The notes below the pieces were generated by a model. The model searched no databases. It was not told the origin of the DNA and was given only the letters and a program-made list of their open reading frames with translations. Position numbers and translations under genes: made by a program. From NCBI GenBank assembly GCA_964586145.1, contig CAZPHH010000054.1:1-32163 (forward strand): DNA of 32,163 nucleotides, in the 5' to 3' direction. Of the stretch, positions 8,579 to 15,399 are shown piece by piece. Within the stretch, counting starts at the first letter, position 1. Each line of letters begins with the position of its first letter. Origin of the DNA: JAFGJQ01 sp964586145. GTDB lineage: Bacteria > Planctomycetota > Phycisphaerae > UBA1845.

Positions 8579-8710
8579 GCCGTGTTTCCTGAGTTCGAGG
8601 CTGCGCTCGTTCGTGCCGCGCCGCAGCGTGCTCGGCGGGGTCTTATACTCGGAAATCGGTGAAACGCCCGTCCGTCGCTCCAGACAATCATCCTCCTGGA
8701 GGTCATGCCG

Positions 8711-9076
8711 ATGAAGCTCGGCCCGCGCGGCGAGCAGATGGCGGCCGACTATCTCACCCAGCGCGGCTACCGCGTGGTCGCCCGCAACTACCGCTGCCCC
8801 GTGGGCGAAATCGACCTGGTGGCCCTGGATGACGACACCGTGGTCTTCGTCGAGGTGAAGACGCGCAGCAGTGACGATGCGGCGGACCCGGAGATCGCGG
8901 TGCATCCGGAGAAGCGGCGGCGCCTCACGCGGGCGGGCAGGCACTTTGTCGCCAGGCATCGCCTGCATGAGAAGCCGTGCCGCTTTGACGTGGTGGCGAT
9001 TGTGGACCGCGGGGACGGGCCGCCCCAGATCGAACACTTCGAAGACGCCTTCCCTCCCGCCGCCGGACGACGGTAA
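8711..9076 (+). CDS. yraN: YraN family (UPF0102) endonuclease-fold protein
   Basis: The 121-residue protein has the YraN signature: RGEQMAADYLTQRGY, then VVARNYRCPVGEIDLVALDDDTVVFVEVKTR in two conserved runs, and a helix with KRRRLTRAGRHFVARH. The E-ID...VEVK pattern is that of the restriction-endonuclease-like fold, so a nuclease role is suspected, but the family's function is not settled. I chose ATG 8711 because GGAGG (8698-8702) lies 8 nt before it; the ATG at 8705 would be only 2 nt away. tatD follows after 32 nt, suggesting co-transcription. Confidence 0.92.
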   Translation: MKLGPRGEQMAADYLTQRGYRVVARNYRCPVGEIDLVALDDDTVVFVEVKTRSSDDAADPEIAVHPEKRRRLTRAGRHFVARHRLHEKPCRFDVVAIVDRGDGPPQIEHFEDAFPPAAGRR

Positions 9077-9108
9077 GATTCCGCCGGAGTCAATTTCGCG
9101 CCGCGAGT

Positions 9109-9885
9109 ATGCCCATGCTTTGTGACACGCACGCCCATCTGACCTTTGACCCGCTGCTGCACGATCTGCCCGGCGTCCTGAGCCGGGCCCGTTCCGCAGG
9201 GGTGTCGCGCATCATCACCGTCGGAACCACCGCCGCGGACTCCGCGCGGGCGGTGGAGACGGCCGCCGGGGCGCCCGACGTCTGGGCCGTGGTCGGGATT
9301 CATCCGCACGAAGCCGCCCGCGCCACGGACGCCGACGTGCAGGCCGTCCGCTCGCTCTGCGCCGCCCCGAAGGTCGTGGCCCTGGGAGAGACGGGGCTGG
9401 ACTACCATTACGATTTCTCCGATCGGCCGTCGCAGCAGCGGCTGTTTGCCGCGCAGTTGTCCATCGCGAAGGAACTCGATCTGCCGCTGGTCGTTCACTG
9501 TCGTGAGGCCGTCGACGATGCGGTGGCCATGCTCCGCGACGAGGGCTTTGACGGCCGGCCGGTGGTCTTCCATTGCTTCACGGGGACGGCGCCGGAGGCG
9601 GAGCGGATTGCGGCCCACGGCTGGCGGATATCCTTCACCGGCATCGTGACGTTTCCGAATGCGGCTCAGTTGCAGGGCGTGGCGCGGGTGTACCCGGCCG
9701 ACCGGCTCATGCTGGAGACTGACGCGCCGTATCTCAGCCCGGTGCCGGTCCGCTCAATCCGCCCGAACGAGCCGGCCCACCTGGTCCACACCGCACGCTT
9801 CCTGGCCGAGCTGCGCGGCGAATCCTTCGAGGCACTCGCATCTCGCTCGGCCGAAAACGCCCGTGTTTTTTTCGGACTCCCCTGA
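9109..9885 (+). CDS. tatD: TatD family metal-dependent hydrolase
   Basis: The 258-residue protein is a TatD-type DNase, an amidohydrolase-like TIM barrel with two metal ions. All ligand motifs are visible: DTHAHL at the N-terminus, ALGETGLDYHYDF, LVVHCREA, VVFHCFTG and LMLETDAPYLSP. TatD proteins act as 3'-5' exonucleases on DNA/RNA; the exact cellular role varies. The start may instead be the ATG at 9115, giving MLCDTHAHL, which fits family alignments; neither has a strong ribosome binding site. The length is normal. It closes the rpsP-to-tatD block. Confidence 0.94.
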   Translation: MPMLCDTHAHLTFDPLLHDLPGVLSRARSAGVSRIITVGTTAADSARAVETAAGAPDVWAVVGIHPHEAARATDADVQAVRSLCAAPKVVALGETGLDYHYDFSDRPSQQRLFAAQLSIAKELDLPLVVHCREAVDDAVAMLRDEGFDGRPVVFHCFTGTAPEAERIAAHGWRISFTGIVTFPNAAQLQGVARVYPADRLMLETDAPYLSPVPVRSIRPNEPAHLVHTARFLAELRGESFEALASRSAENARVFFGLP

Positions 9886-10130
9886 CCGTTCTGCAACCTA
9901 CGCCGGCCGCTTCAATCCCGTCGCTTTGCCCAGGTTCACTCCGCGCCCACGGAGCGCACGAGACAAAAACGCTTCAACGCCGGTAATGTCCGGGCCTGTG
10001 CGACGAGCGACCTGACTTTGCACCGCTCGGGGTGATCGGACCTTTGCGGGAATGGAAGCGTCCGGCTCCCGAGCGTATGGTTGGAGAGGGGAGGCTGTAC
10101 GAGCAGAACGCGCAAACGGAGGGCAGAAGC

Positions 10131-10394
10131 ATGACAGGCGACCGATTCGAATTGCAGTTGCAGGAGATCCTTGCACGGATCGCCGCCCTGCCGGAGCACC
10201 ACCGCGCCCGCTTGATGAAAGTGGTGGAGGAAACGCGCGAGCGGCATCAGGAGGTGCGGGAGAGCGTCGCTCGCGCCCGCAGCGCCCTGGACGATTGGCG
10301 CATCCTGCAGAAATACCGCATCTTCGACCTGGAGGCCACGCTCCGTGAGCAGCAGTCCGGCCGGCAGCGCCCGCCCGACGACGGGCAACGGTAG
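10131..10394 (+). CDS. Small helical protein of unknown function
   Basis: The 87-residue product starts at an ATG 7 nt after GGAGGG (10118-10123). It is almost entirely predicted helix: LQLQEILARIAALPEHHR, then a charged amphipathic run MKVVEETRERHQEVRESV and ALDDWRILQKYRIFDLEAT. The last part (DDW..L-KY..FDLEATLRE) resembles, from memory, a short protein common in planctomycete genomes that has no assigned function. It may form a coiled coil. It lies 506 nt upstream of a FliA/WhiG-like sigma factor, on the same strand; a functional link is only a guess. The frame extends upstream to 10032 but without a ribosome binding site there. Confidence 0.7.
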   Translation: MTGDRFELQLQEILARIAALPEHHRARLMKVVEETRERHQEVRESVARARSALDDWRILQKYRIFDLEATLREQQSGRQRPPDDGQR

Positions 10395-10554
10395 CAGCAG
10401 GCCGGCTTCTCGCCCGTGCAAAACCTGCCCCGGACCGTTCCTTTCGGCACGAATACCACGTCCCCACGCCACTCGGGGTCGCCGTAATTCCAAAATGGGG
10501 CATCCGCCCGACCGTACCAACGGTAGCGTGACTCTGCCGTTCCAACCCCCACAT

Positions 10555-10690
10555 CTGGCCGCTTCGCCTGGAAGAACTGCGCAGAAAGGGATGGATGGGG
10601 TGAAATCCCGTGGCAGAGTCCGAGAATGTGGGCTATTCTTAGCCTGCCGAGGCAGTTTGCATGCATTTCCGTCAGACTGCCGGCCGCGCG
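10555..10690 (+). promoter_or_regulatory. Structured intergenic RNA, weak resemblance to a cobalamin riboswitch
   Basis: The intergenic stretch 10395-10900 has no convincing gene. Within it, AAAGGGATGG (10585-10594), GGGGTGAAATCCCG (10597-10610), GGCAG-AGTCC and AATGTGGG follow in the order of the AGGGAA, GGUGAAAUCC and J6/3 parts of cobalamin riboswitches. AGACTGCCGGCC (10674-10685) is one base short of the end of the B12 box in E. coli btuB. Several core positions are wrong, P1 is short, and the downstream gene is a sigma factor. Separate inverted repeats also exist here: GACTCTGCC (10530-10538) with GGCAGAGTC (10612-10620), and CCCACAT (10548-10554) with ATGTGGG (10626-10632). Confidence 0.25.
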
Positions 10691-10900
10691 GGTCACCGAG
10701 CCAGACCCGAACGACACACGAAACACACGCGGTCTTAACCTCATAGTGAGTCGAAGGTTTTCATTGCACGATCGCTCGCGCCGCGCCAAGTGCGGGTGGA
10801 TCGGGGCAGTGGCAAGGAAAGGAATCGGCCGCCGGGAGACATCGGCGGCGAAACACGGACGTTTCACCACCTCGCCCCACGAGGGAGAAAGGACATCCCG

Positions 10901-11686
10901 ATGTCCCCGGAGACCGAGAAGACGCCCATCGAAAAGGTGTGGCGTCGATTCCGCGCCAACCGCCGTACACAAGAACGAAACCGACTCGTCGAACACTACG
11001 CTCCTCTTGTGCATGCGGCCGCCGCGCGGCTGGCACGGCGGCTGCCCTCGCACATCGGGATCGACGAAATCAGCAGCGCCGGGTTCGAGGGTTTGATCCA
11101 GGCCGTGGAGAGCTTTGACCCGTCGCTCAACACCCGGTTCGAGACGTTCTGCCGGCGGCGCATTGTGGGAGCGGTCATGGACTGGCTGCGCGCCGCCGAC
11201 GGGCAAAGCCGACTGGTCCGCAGCTTCGAGAGGCTGCGAACCAAGGCGGTGGAGGCTCACCGGGGAGAGTGGGGCTGTCCGCCGACGGCCCAGGAGACGG
11301 CCGAACGCATGGGCCTGCCTATTCAGCGATTCGAGGAACTTTCGCGGCTGTCGAGGCTCGGGTGCGAGGTGCATTTCAGCGCAATCGAAGCCCGGGATCA
11401 CGACACCGCCGATCGCCGCACGGGCGCGTGGGACATGCCCGACCAACGGTCGGTCGACCCGCGGGACGGAATCTCACGAGAAATGCTGGCCGCCTACCTG
11501 ACCCGCGGCCTGTCACAGTCGGAGCGGCTGGTGCTCGTGCTGTACTACTACGAGTCGCTCACCATGACGGAAACGGGGGCCGTACTCGGCCTCTCGGAGT
11601 CTCGCGTGAGCCAGATTCACAAGGACGTGCTGGCCCGCCTGCGCCGGCGAAGCGACGCCGGCCTGGCGGAAGAACTCGCCGCCTGA
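10901..11686 (+). CDS. RNA polymerase sigma factor, FliA/WhiG-like sigma-70 group
   Basis: This 261-residue protein starts at an ATG 7 nt after AAAGGA (10888-10893); the frame is open further upstream but without a ribosome binding site. Region 2 covers about residues 25-105 (LVEHYAPLVHAAAARL, DEISSAGFEGLIQAVESFD, FETFCRRRIVGAVMDWLR), region 3 about 112-150 (PPTAQETAERMGLP), and region 4 about 195-255 (LSQSERLVLVLYYYESLTM, then the helix-turn-helix ETGAVLGLSESRVSQIHK). The RRRIVGAVMDWLRAAD segment is the hallmark of the FliA/WhiG group, which controls motility or development genes. No flagellar gene and no anti-sigma factor is in the window, so the regulon is unknown. Confidence 0.9.
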   Translation: MSPETEKTPIEKVWRRFRANRRTQERNRLVEHYAPLVHAAAARLARRLPSHIGIDEISSAGFEGLIQAVESFDPSLNTRFETFCRRRIVGAVMDWLRAADGQSRLVRSFERLRTKAVEAHRGEWGCPPTAQETAERMGLPIQRFEELSRLSRLGCEVHFSAIEARDHDTADRRTGAWDMPDQRSVDPRDGISREMLAAYLTRGLSQSERLVLVLYYYESLTMTETGAVLGLSESRVSQIHKDVLARLRRRSDAGLAEELAA

Positions 11687-11701
11687 CACCGTGCCAGGCG
11701 G

Positions 11702-11717
11702 GGCGGCGGGCGCCGCC
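11702..11717 (+). terminator. GC-rich hairpin after the sigma factor gene
   Basis: GGCGGC pairs with GCCGCC over a GGGC loop, 15 nt after the stop codon. There is no U-tract, so terminator function is uncertain. Confidence 0.35.
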
Positions 11718-11872
11718 TCACGGAGGAGTTCCGGCGCCCGTCGACTGGACGCGCTCACAAATGTGACGCGGGCGCACGACCCCCCTCGCCCACCGATTCT
11801 TCCCACCCCTCACGTCCGGGTCCCGACGCGCCAACGTCTGTCGACGCGACTACCATAGACTGGAGTAGCCTC

Positions 11873-12535
11873 ATGGCGGGAAGACGACGATCACGAACCT
11901 GGGGCATCGCCGCCGTGGCGGGTACACTCGTGCCGGTCGGCCTGCTGGCAGGCTGCCCGGGGCAAAAGGAGTCAAAACGAATGGGTACTTCGGAGAACCC
12001 GATGGCCGCATCCACCCCCGACCCGGGACCGGCGTCCGTGGCAGACACCGATCCACTGGCGACGGCCATGTTCGGGGCGGGATGCTTCTGGGGCGTGGAA
12101 CTGACCTTTCGCCGGGTGGAGGGCGTGCTGGACGCGACGGTGGGCTACTCCGGCGGCCACACGGAGAATCCGACCTACCCGCACGTCTGCTCCGGCCAAA
12201 CAGGTCATGCCGAGGTTGTGCAGTTGAGGTACGATCCCTCTCGCGTGTCGTACGAGCGGCTGCTGGAGGTGTTCTTCGACAGCCACGACCCGACCACACT
12301 CGACCGGCAGGGGCCGGACGTCGGTGAGCAGTACCGCTCCGTCATTTTCTACTACGGATCGGAGCAGGAGGCGGCGGCCCGGGCGGCCAAGCAACGCCTG
12401 GAGGACACAGGGCGGTGGAAGCGCCCCATCGTCACGCAGATCGAGCCGGCCGGTCCCTTCTATCGGGCCGAGGAGTACCACCAGCGTTATCTGGAGAAGC
12501 AGGGCCGCGCGTCGTGCCCGTCACGGGGGCGTTAA
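11873..12535 (+). CDS. msrA: Lipoprotein peptide-methionine (S)-S-oxide reductase
   Basis: The 220-residue protein is MsrA, which reduces methionine-S-sulfoxide in proteins. The catalytic site FGAGCFWGVE has Cys71; further motifs are VGYSGGHTENPTYPHVCSG, GHAEVVQ, SHDPTTLDRQGPDVG and EEYHQRYLEK. Unlike the cytoplasmic enzyme it has an N-terminal lipoprotein signal: basic start, hydrophobic run and lipobox LLAGC with Cys28, then about 35 low-complexity residues. It should therefore sit anchored outside the cytoplasmic membrane and repair exported proteins. A Cys near the C-terminus (ASCPSRG) may be the resolving Cys. The start has GGAG 7 nt upstream. It ends 17 nt from the convergent methyltransferase gene. 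Confidence 0.93.
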   Translation: MAGRRRSRTWGIAAVAGTLVPVGLLAGCPGQKESKRMGTSENPMAASTPDPGPASVADTDPLATAMFGAGCFWGVELTFRRVEGVLDATVGYSGGHTENPTYPHVCSGQTGHAEVVQLRYDPSRVSYERLLEVFFDSHDPTTLDRQGPDVGEQYRSVIFYYGSEQEAAARAAKQRLEDTGRWKRPIVTQIEPAGPFYRAEEYHQRYLEKQGRASCPSRGR

Positions 12536-12552
12536 GCGAGCGCGTGTGCGGG

Positions 12553-13185
12553 CTATCGGACGCACTGGTAAACGAAGGCCGGCGGCAGATTACGCCAGAC
12601 CACCCGGGACGTGCTCACCACGGGGAACCGCTCGAGCAACAGGCGCCGAAACGCCCGACCCGACGGCAGGAGCAGCCCCTGCAGGTACGCAAACGTCACA
12701 AACCGTCCGCCGGGGGCAAGGGCCTCCAGCGTGCGGTCCATCAGCGTGTGCTGCAGCTCCGGGCCGAATGCCGCCCAGGGCAGGCCGGACACAATGCAAT
12801 CCGCCGCCGACAGGCCGTGTCGGCGCAGCCACGTCATGACGTGTACGGCCGAGTCGCAGTAGATGGCCGCTTCAGGAAACTGCCGCCGGAGAGACTGGCA
12901 CAGGACGCGGTCCAACTCGATGGCAATGAACGTGGCGCCCGGCTTGAGGCGGGCCAGGATCCGCGACGTGAACGCGCCGGTGCCCGGACCGTATTCCACC
13001 ACAACGTTCGCGTCGTCCAGGCCGCCCCACGAAGTCATGACGTCCGCGAGGTGATGGGAACTCGGGGCGATCGCCCCCACGCGCAACGGCCGGCGCAGAA
13101 ATCGCCCGGTGAACTGCACTTTGTTCAGCATCGTCGTCACAAACTGCCCCGTGACCGCCTCGACCCCGCGCCAGTACGGCACCAC
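12553..13185 (-). CDS. PmtA/KsgA-like SAM-dependent methyltransferase, probably phospholipid-type
   Basis: I place the start at GTG 13185, which has GGGAGG 6 nt upstream, giving 210 residues. A later ATG at 13131 is the alternative but lacks a good ribosome binding site. The sequence FLRRPLRVGAIAPSS near the N-terminus and VVEYGPGTGAFTSRIL (SAM-binding motif I), FIAIELD (motif II), and CIVSGLPWAAF are the pattern of the phospholipid N-methyltransferase (PmtA-like) and rRNA adenine dimethylase superfamily. The GAIAPSS start favours the phospholipid type over KsgA. The same reading frame stays open far upstream through the tRNA gene and into the recombinase remnant, which is chance. Confidence 0.8.
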   Translation of the reverse strand: MVPYWRGVEAVTGQFVTTMLNKVQFTGRFLRRPLRVGAIAPSSHHLADVMTSWGGLDDANVVVEYGPGTGAFTSRILARLKPGATFIAIELDRVLCQSLRRQFPEAAIYCDSAVHVMTWLRRHGLSAADCIVSGLPWAAFGPELQHTLMDRTLEALAPGGRFVTFAYLQGLLLPSGRAFRRLLLERFPVVSTSRVVWRNLPPAFVYQCVR

Positions 13186-13364
13186 ATATACCCTCCCGGC
13201 CCCGGGGTACGCAATATGTCGGTGCGGCCCTGGGCCGGGCGTCCGTACCGGCCGCCGGCTTGCCCGCGCCGCCCGGCGGGCTAAGATGGTGCATGGAACG
13301 AGAGCGGAGGGCCCGTTCGGCTTCCCGGCCGTCTCGGTGGAGTTTACAGGCCTCCCGATCGCCC

Positions 13365-13439
13365 CGGGGCGTAGCTCAGCCTGGTTAGAGCGTGTGGTTT
13401 GGGACCACAAGGTCGCTGGTTCGAATCCAGTCGCCCCGA
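13365..13439 (+). tRNA. tRNA-Pro (anticodon TGG)
   Basis: A 75-nt cloverleaf: acceptor CGGGGCG (13365-13371) pairs with CGCCCCG (13432-13438), discriminator A at 13439. The anticodon stem TGTGG/CCACA encloses loop TTTGGGA with anticodon TGG. The T arm has GGTTCGAATCC. CCA is not encoded. A possible promoter, TTGCCC (13260-13265) with TAAGAT (13282-13287), lies upstream. Confidence 0.97.
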
Positions 13440-13452
13440 TTTGAGTTGCCCG

Positions 13453-13482
13453 CGACCGTCCTTTGGGGCGGTCGTTTCTTTT
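13453..13482 (+). terminator. Rho-independent terminator of tRNA-Pro
   Basis: CGACCGTCC (13453-13461) pairs with GGGCGGTCG (13466-13474) over loop TTTG, with one G-U pair, followed by TTTCTTTT. It is the best classical terminator in the window and sits 13 nt after the tRNA. Confidence 0.85.
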
Positions 13483-14526
13483 CCACAGCGGGCCGGCGCC
13501 GGGGTTCAACAGCATCTCGCCGCGCTTCTGCGATGGCCAGACGATGATCCGGTCGACGTAAGTGGCGATCACCTCGCGGGTGCGGTCGTTGCGGGTGCCG
13601 GCCATCACCTCGTGCAGCCCGGCCAACTGGGCCCGGGCCCACTTCCGAAGTGCCGATTGGTCCCAACCGTTGCGGGCGTGTGCGTTACCGCGGAGTGCCC
13701 GCTCAAGCGATTCCTTGCGCTTGCGAAGCTGGGTCAGGCGATCATTGAGCAACGGCAGGTTCGCGGGGTCGATGTTCGTGGTCAGCACCGTCACCGTGTC
13801 GGTGATCTGCTGCAGCTCCCGCGTGATGCGGTCCGCATCCACGGCGCCGGCGTTCTGCGGCGTGGCCATCTCCACGAACCGCTCGATGGCGGCTTCTACG
13901 GCTTCCTCGTCCGCCAGCACGAGGCGCTGGAGCTTATGGAGCACCCAGCTCTCCAGCGGCTCGGCGCGAAGCGTGGACGGAGCCGGGCAGATGGTCTTGC
14001 CGTGTGATCGGCGGCCGGCGCAGGTGTAGTAGCTCGTGATCACCGGGACACGGCCCTTGTGGCGGCCTTTGCGTCGGGGGTCGCCCCAGAAGCGATGCCC
14101 GCATTCCCCGCAGACCAGTACGCCGGTCAGCAGCCAGCGACGATCGCGATGGCCGGCGCCGCCCTGGGCCCGGGCCCGGGCCCTCACTCGCGCCTGGGCC
14201 TTCTCCCAATCGCTGGCACTGACAATCGCAGGCACTGCGCCCGTGACGATGACCCAGTCATCCGGCGGGGTCTTCACCACCTTGGCCTCGCCCGCTTGCC
14301 GGCGGCGGTGTGCGGCCCGCCCGTTCTGCACGCGATAGAACTTCGCCTCGGTGCGGCGGTTCCAGACCAGATCACCGCGGTACGTCGGGTTCTCCAGCAG
14401 GGCCTTGGGCGCCTTGACCGCCGCCCGCAGCCGCTGGGCGCTCCGGATGCGGACCGACTTGCCCGTGTCCTGGTTGGTGGCGTCCCAGCCGTCGTGGCGG
14501 TTCTCGCCGGTGATGCGGACGGACAC
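13483..14526 (-). pseudogene. Large serine recombinase, 5'-truncated (catalytic domain missing)
   Basis: The minus strand encodes the C-terminal part of a large serine recombinase: a recombinase-domain end (KALLENPTYRGDLVWNRR), then a zinc-ribbon with paired cysteines (VCGECGHRFWG and YYTCAGRRSHGKTICPAP), a long charged coiled coil (ITRELQQITDTVTVLTTN, RLTQLRKRKESLERAL), and a last segment RTREVIATYVDRIIVWPSQ. Complete members start with a resolvase domain of about 130-150 residues carrying the catalytic Ser; this is absent, and the region before the ENPTY motif has no normal recombinase sequence. The 3' end has no stop of its own: the frame runs through the tRNA terminator and the tRNA. The adjacent tRNA-Pro 3' end suggests that the element integrated there. 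Inactive as it stands. Confidence 0.8.
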
Positions 14527-14561
14527 GACCTCCCGTGATCCTTCGGCCCGCGTTCGGGCGG

Positions 14562-14789
14562 CTACAACGCGTCGATGTACTTCTGGAGGTTTTTGCCTTC
14601 CGTTTCGGCGGCCTGCATGCCCAGCACGAACGCCCGCTGAATCACCCGCTTCAGGGCCGCGACGTGTACCTCGTGGAAATCCAGGCAGTCGCGGTTCCGG
14701 GTTTCGAGCGTCTCGATCCCCATCTCCGCGGCCAGGCGGCCGGCCAGGTCGTCCAATCGAGCCTTCGCGTTGTTCGTCTTCGTCGTCAT
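14562..14789 (-). CDS. Small protein, possibly DUF6900-like, on the integrated remnant
   Basis: 75 residues, starting at the ATG at 14789 with GGAG 7 nt upstream inside an A-rich stretch (AAAAAAGGAG). Visible features are LDDLAGRLAAEMGIETLETR, then NRDCLDFHEVHVAALKRVI and AFVLGMQAAETEG. From memory, the pattern 'TLETRNxDxLDFHxVxV' followed by a helix with A-AxxxG is that of small DUF6900-type proteins found on plasmids and phages, of unknown function. It ends 36 nt before the recombinase remnant. Its leader is a diverged copy of the leader of the next small gene (14987-15238), so the two are likely regulated alike. Confidence 0.65.
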   Translation of the reverse strand: MTTKTNNAKARLDDLAGRLAAEMGIETLETRNRDCLDFHEVHVAALKRVIQRAFVLGMQAAETEGKNLQKYIDAL

Positions 14790-14796
14790 CTGCATT

Positions 14797-14940
14797 CTCC
14801 TTTTTTGTTCTTGGAACTCGTCGTCCACACCCATGTCATTGCCATGAGAATGCACCGGAATCCAGGCGATTCGCAGGATTATTCGATGTTTCTTTCTTCA
14901 GTGTCACCGGATGGCACCTTCTGGCTCACGGGAGCCGAAT
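14797..14940 (-). promoter_or_regulatory. Leader copy 1: conserved block and two hairpins upstream of a small gene
   Basis: On the + strand this region reads, from the gene outward: TTCTCC (ribosome binding site complement), GGAACTCG, the 14-nt block ATGTCATTGCCATG (14833-14846), GGCGATTCGC, then two hairpins. These are GTGTC (14901-14905) with GGCAC (14913-14917), and TGGCTC (14922-14927) with GAGCCG (14932-14937) over loop ACGG. The same order and spacing occur in leader copy 2 (15245-15396). On the minus strand ATGACA in the 14-nt block could be a -35 box. Confidence 0.6.
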
Positions 14941-14986
14941 GGCCGCCCGGCGGGCCCCCATCGGCCCGCCGGGGCTCGCGTTCGAG

Positions 14987-15238
14987 CTACTCGCCCAGGG
15001 TCTCCTCGATGCGCTCCCGTTCGATCCCGGAGATGAACTCCAGGGTGTCGATCAGGTTGCTGCGGACCTGGCCCATCGAGCCCGCGTGGCCCCAGTTCAG
15101 CGGGTCGATCCGGGCCTGCTCGTCGCTCTTGTCGAGCTCCATCTGCAGCCAATCGATCAGCCGGGCGATGTCGGCCCGGTGGGCCTGGTAAAGCTCCAGG
15201 GCCTTCGGTGTGGCTTTCTTTTCGTTCCTCGTGGTCAT
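14987..15238 (-). CDS. Small acidic protein of unknown function on the integrated remnant
   Basis: 83 residues, starting at the ATG at 15238 with AAGGAG 8 nt upstream. Visible features are a Lys-rich start (MTTRNEKKATPKAL), a helix with DIARLIDWLQMELDKSDEQA, the short run DPLNWGHAGSMGQVR, and a C-terminal acidic helix LIDTLEFISGIERERIEETL. I do not recognise the family with certainty; such pairs of short proteins are usual on plasmids and integrative elements. It precedes the 75-residue gene on the same strand by about 200 nt, and both carry the same type of leader and the same MTT start. Confidence 0.6.
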   Translation of the reverse strand: MTTRNEKKATPKALELYQAHRADIARLIDWLQMELDKSDEQARIDPLNWGHAGSMGQVRSNLIDTLEFISGIERERIEETLGE

Positions 15239-15244
15239 CTTCGT

Positions 15245-15396
15245 TCTCCTTCGCGTTTGGAACTCGCTGTTCACACTGATGTCATTGCCATGCGAATGGC
15301 GAGAAGGGAAGGCGAATCGCGGAATAATCTGCGGAATCTGCAATCATGTTCGATACAGTGTCCCTGCGTGACACTAAGTGGCTCACGGGAGCCACT
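15245..15396 (-). promoter_or_regulatory. Leader copy 2: conserved block and two hairpins upstream of a small gene
   Basis: The 14-nt block ATGTCATTGCCATG recurs at 15279-15292, 41 nt from the start codon (44 nt in copy 1). TTTGGAACTCG and GGCGAATCGC are also shared. The hairpins are longer here: AGTGTC (15357-15362) with GACACT (15370-15375), and an 8-bp stem AGTGGCTC (15377-15384) with GAGCCACT (15389-15396) over the same ACGG loop. Stem bases differ from copy 1 while pairing is kept. Confidence 0.6.
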
Positions 15397-15399
15397 GTG

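Noticed and set aside
8641..8660. TATACT as a -10 box before yraN
   Set aside because: There is no acceptable -35 box 16-18 nt upstream.
12553..14526. A single 657-residue minus-strand frame joining recombinase and methyltransferase
   Set aside because: It runs antisense through the tRNA terminator and the whole tRNA-Pro; the piece GATGFEPATLWSQTT is the well-known false translation of an antisense tRNA. The methyltransferase has its own ribosome binding site at 13197-13192 and GTG start at 13185.
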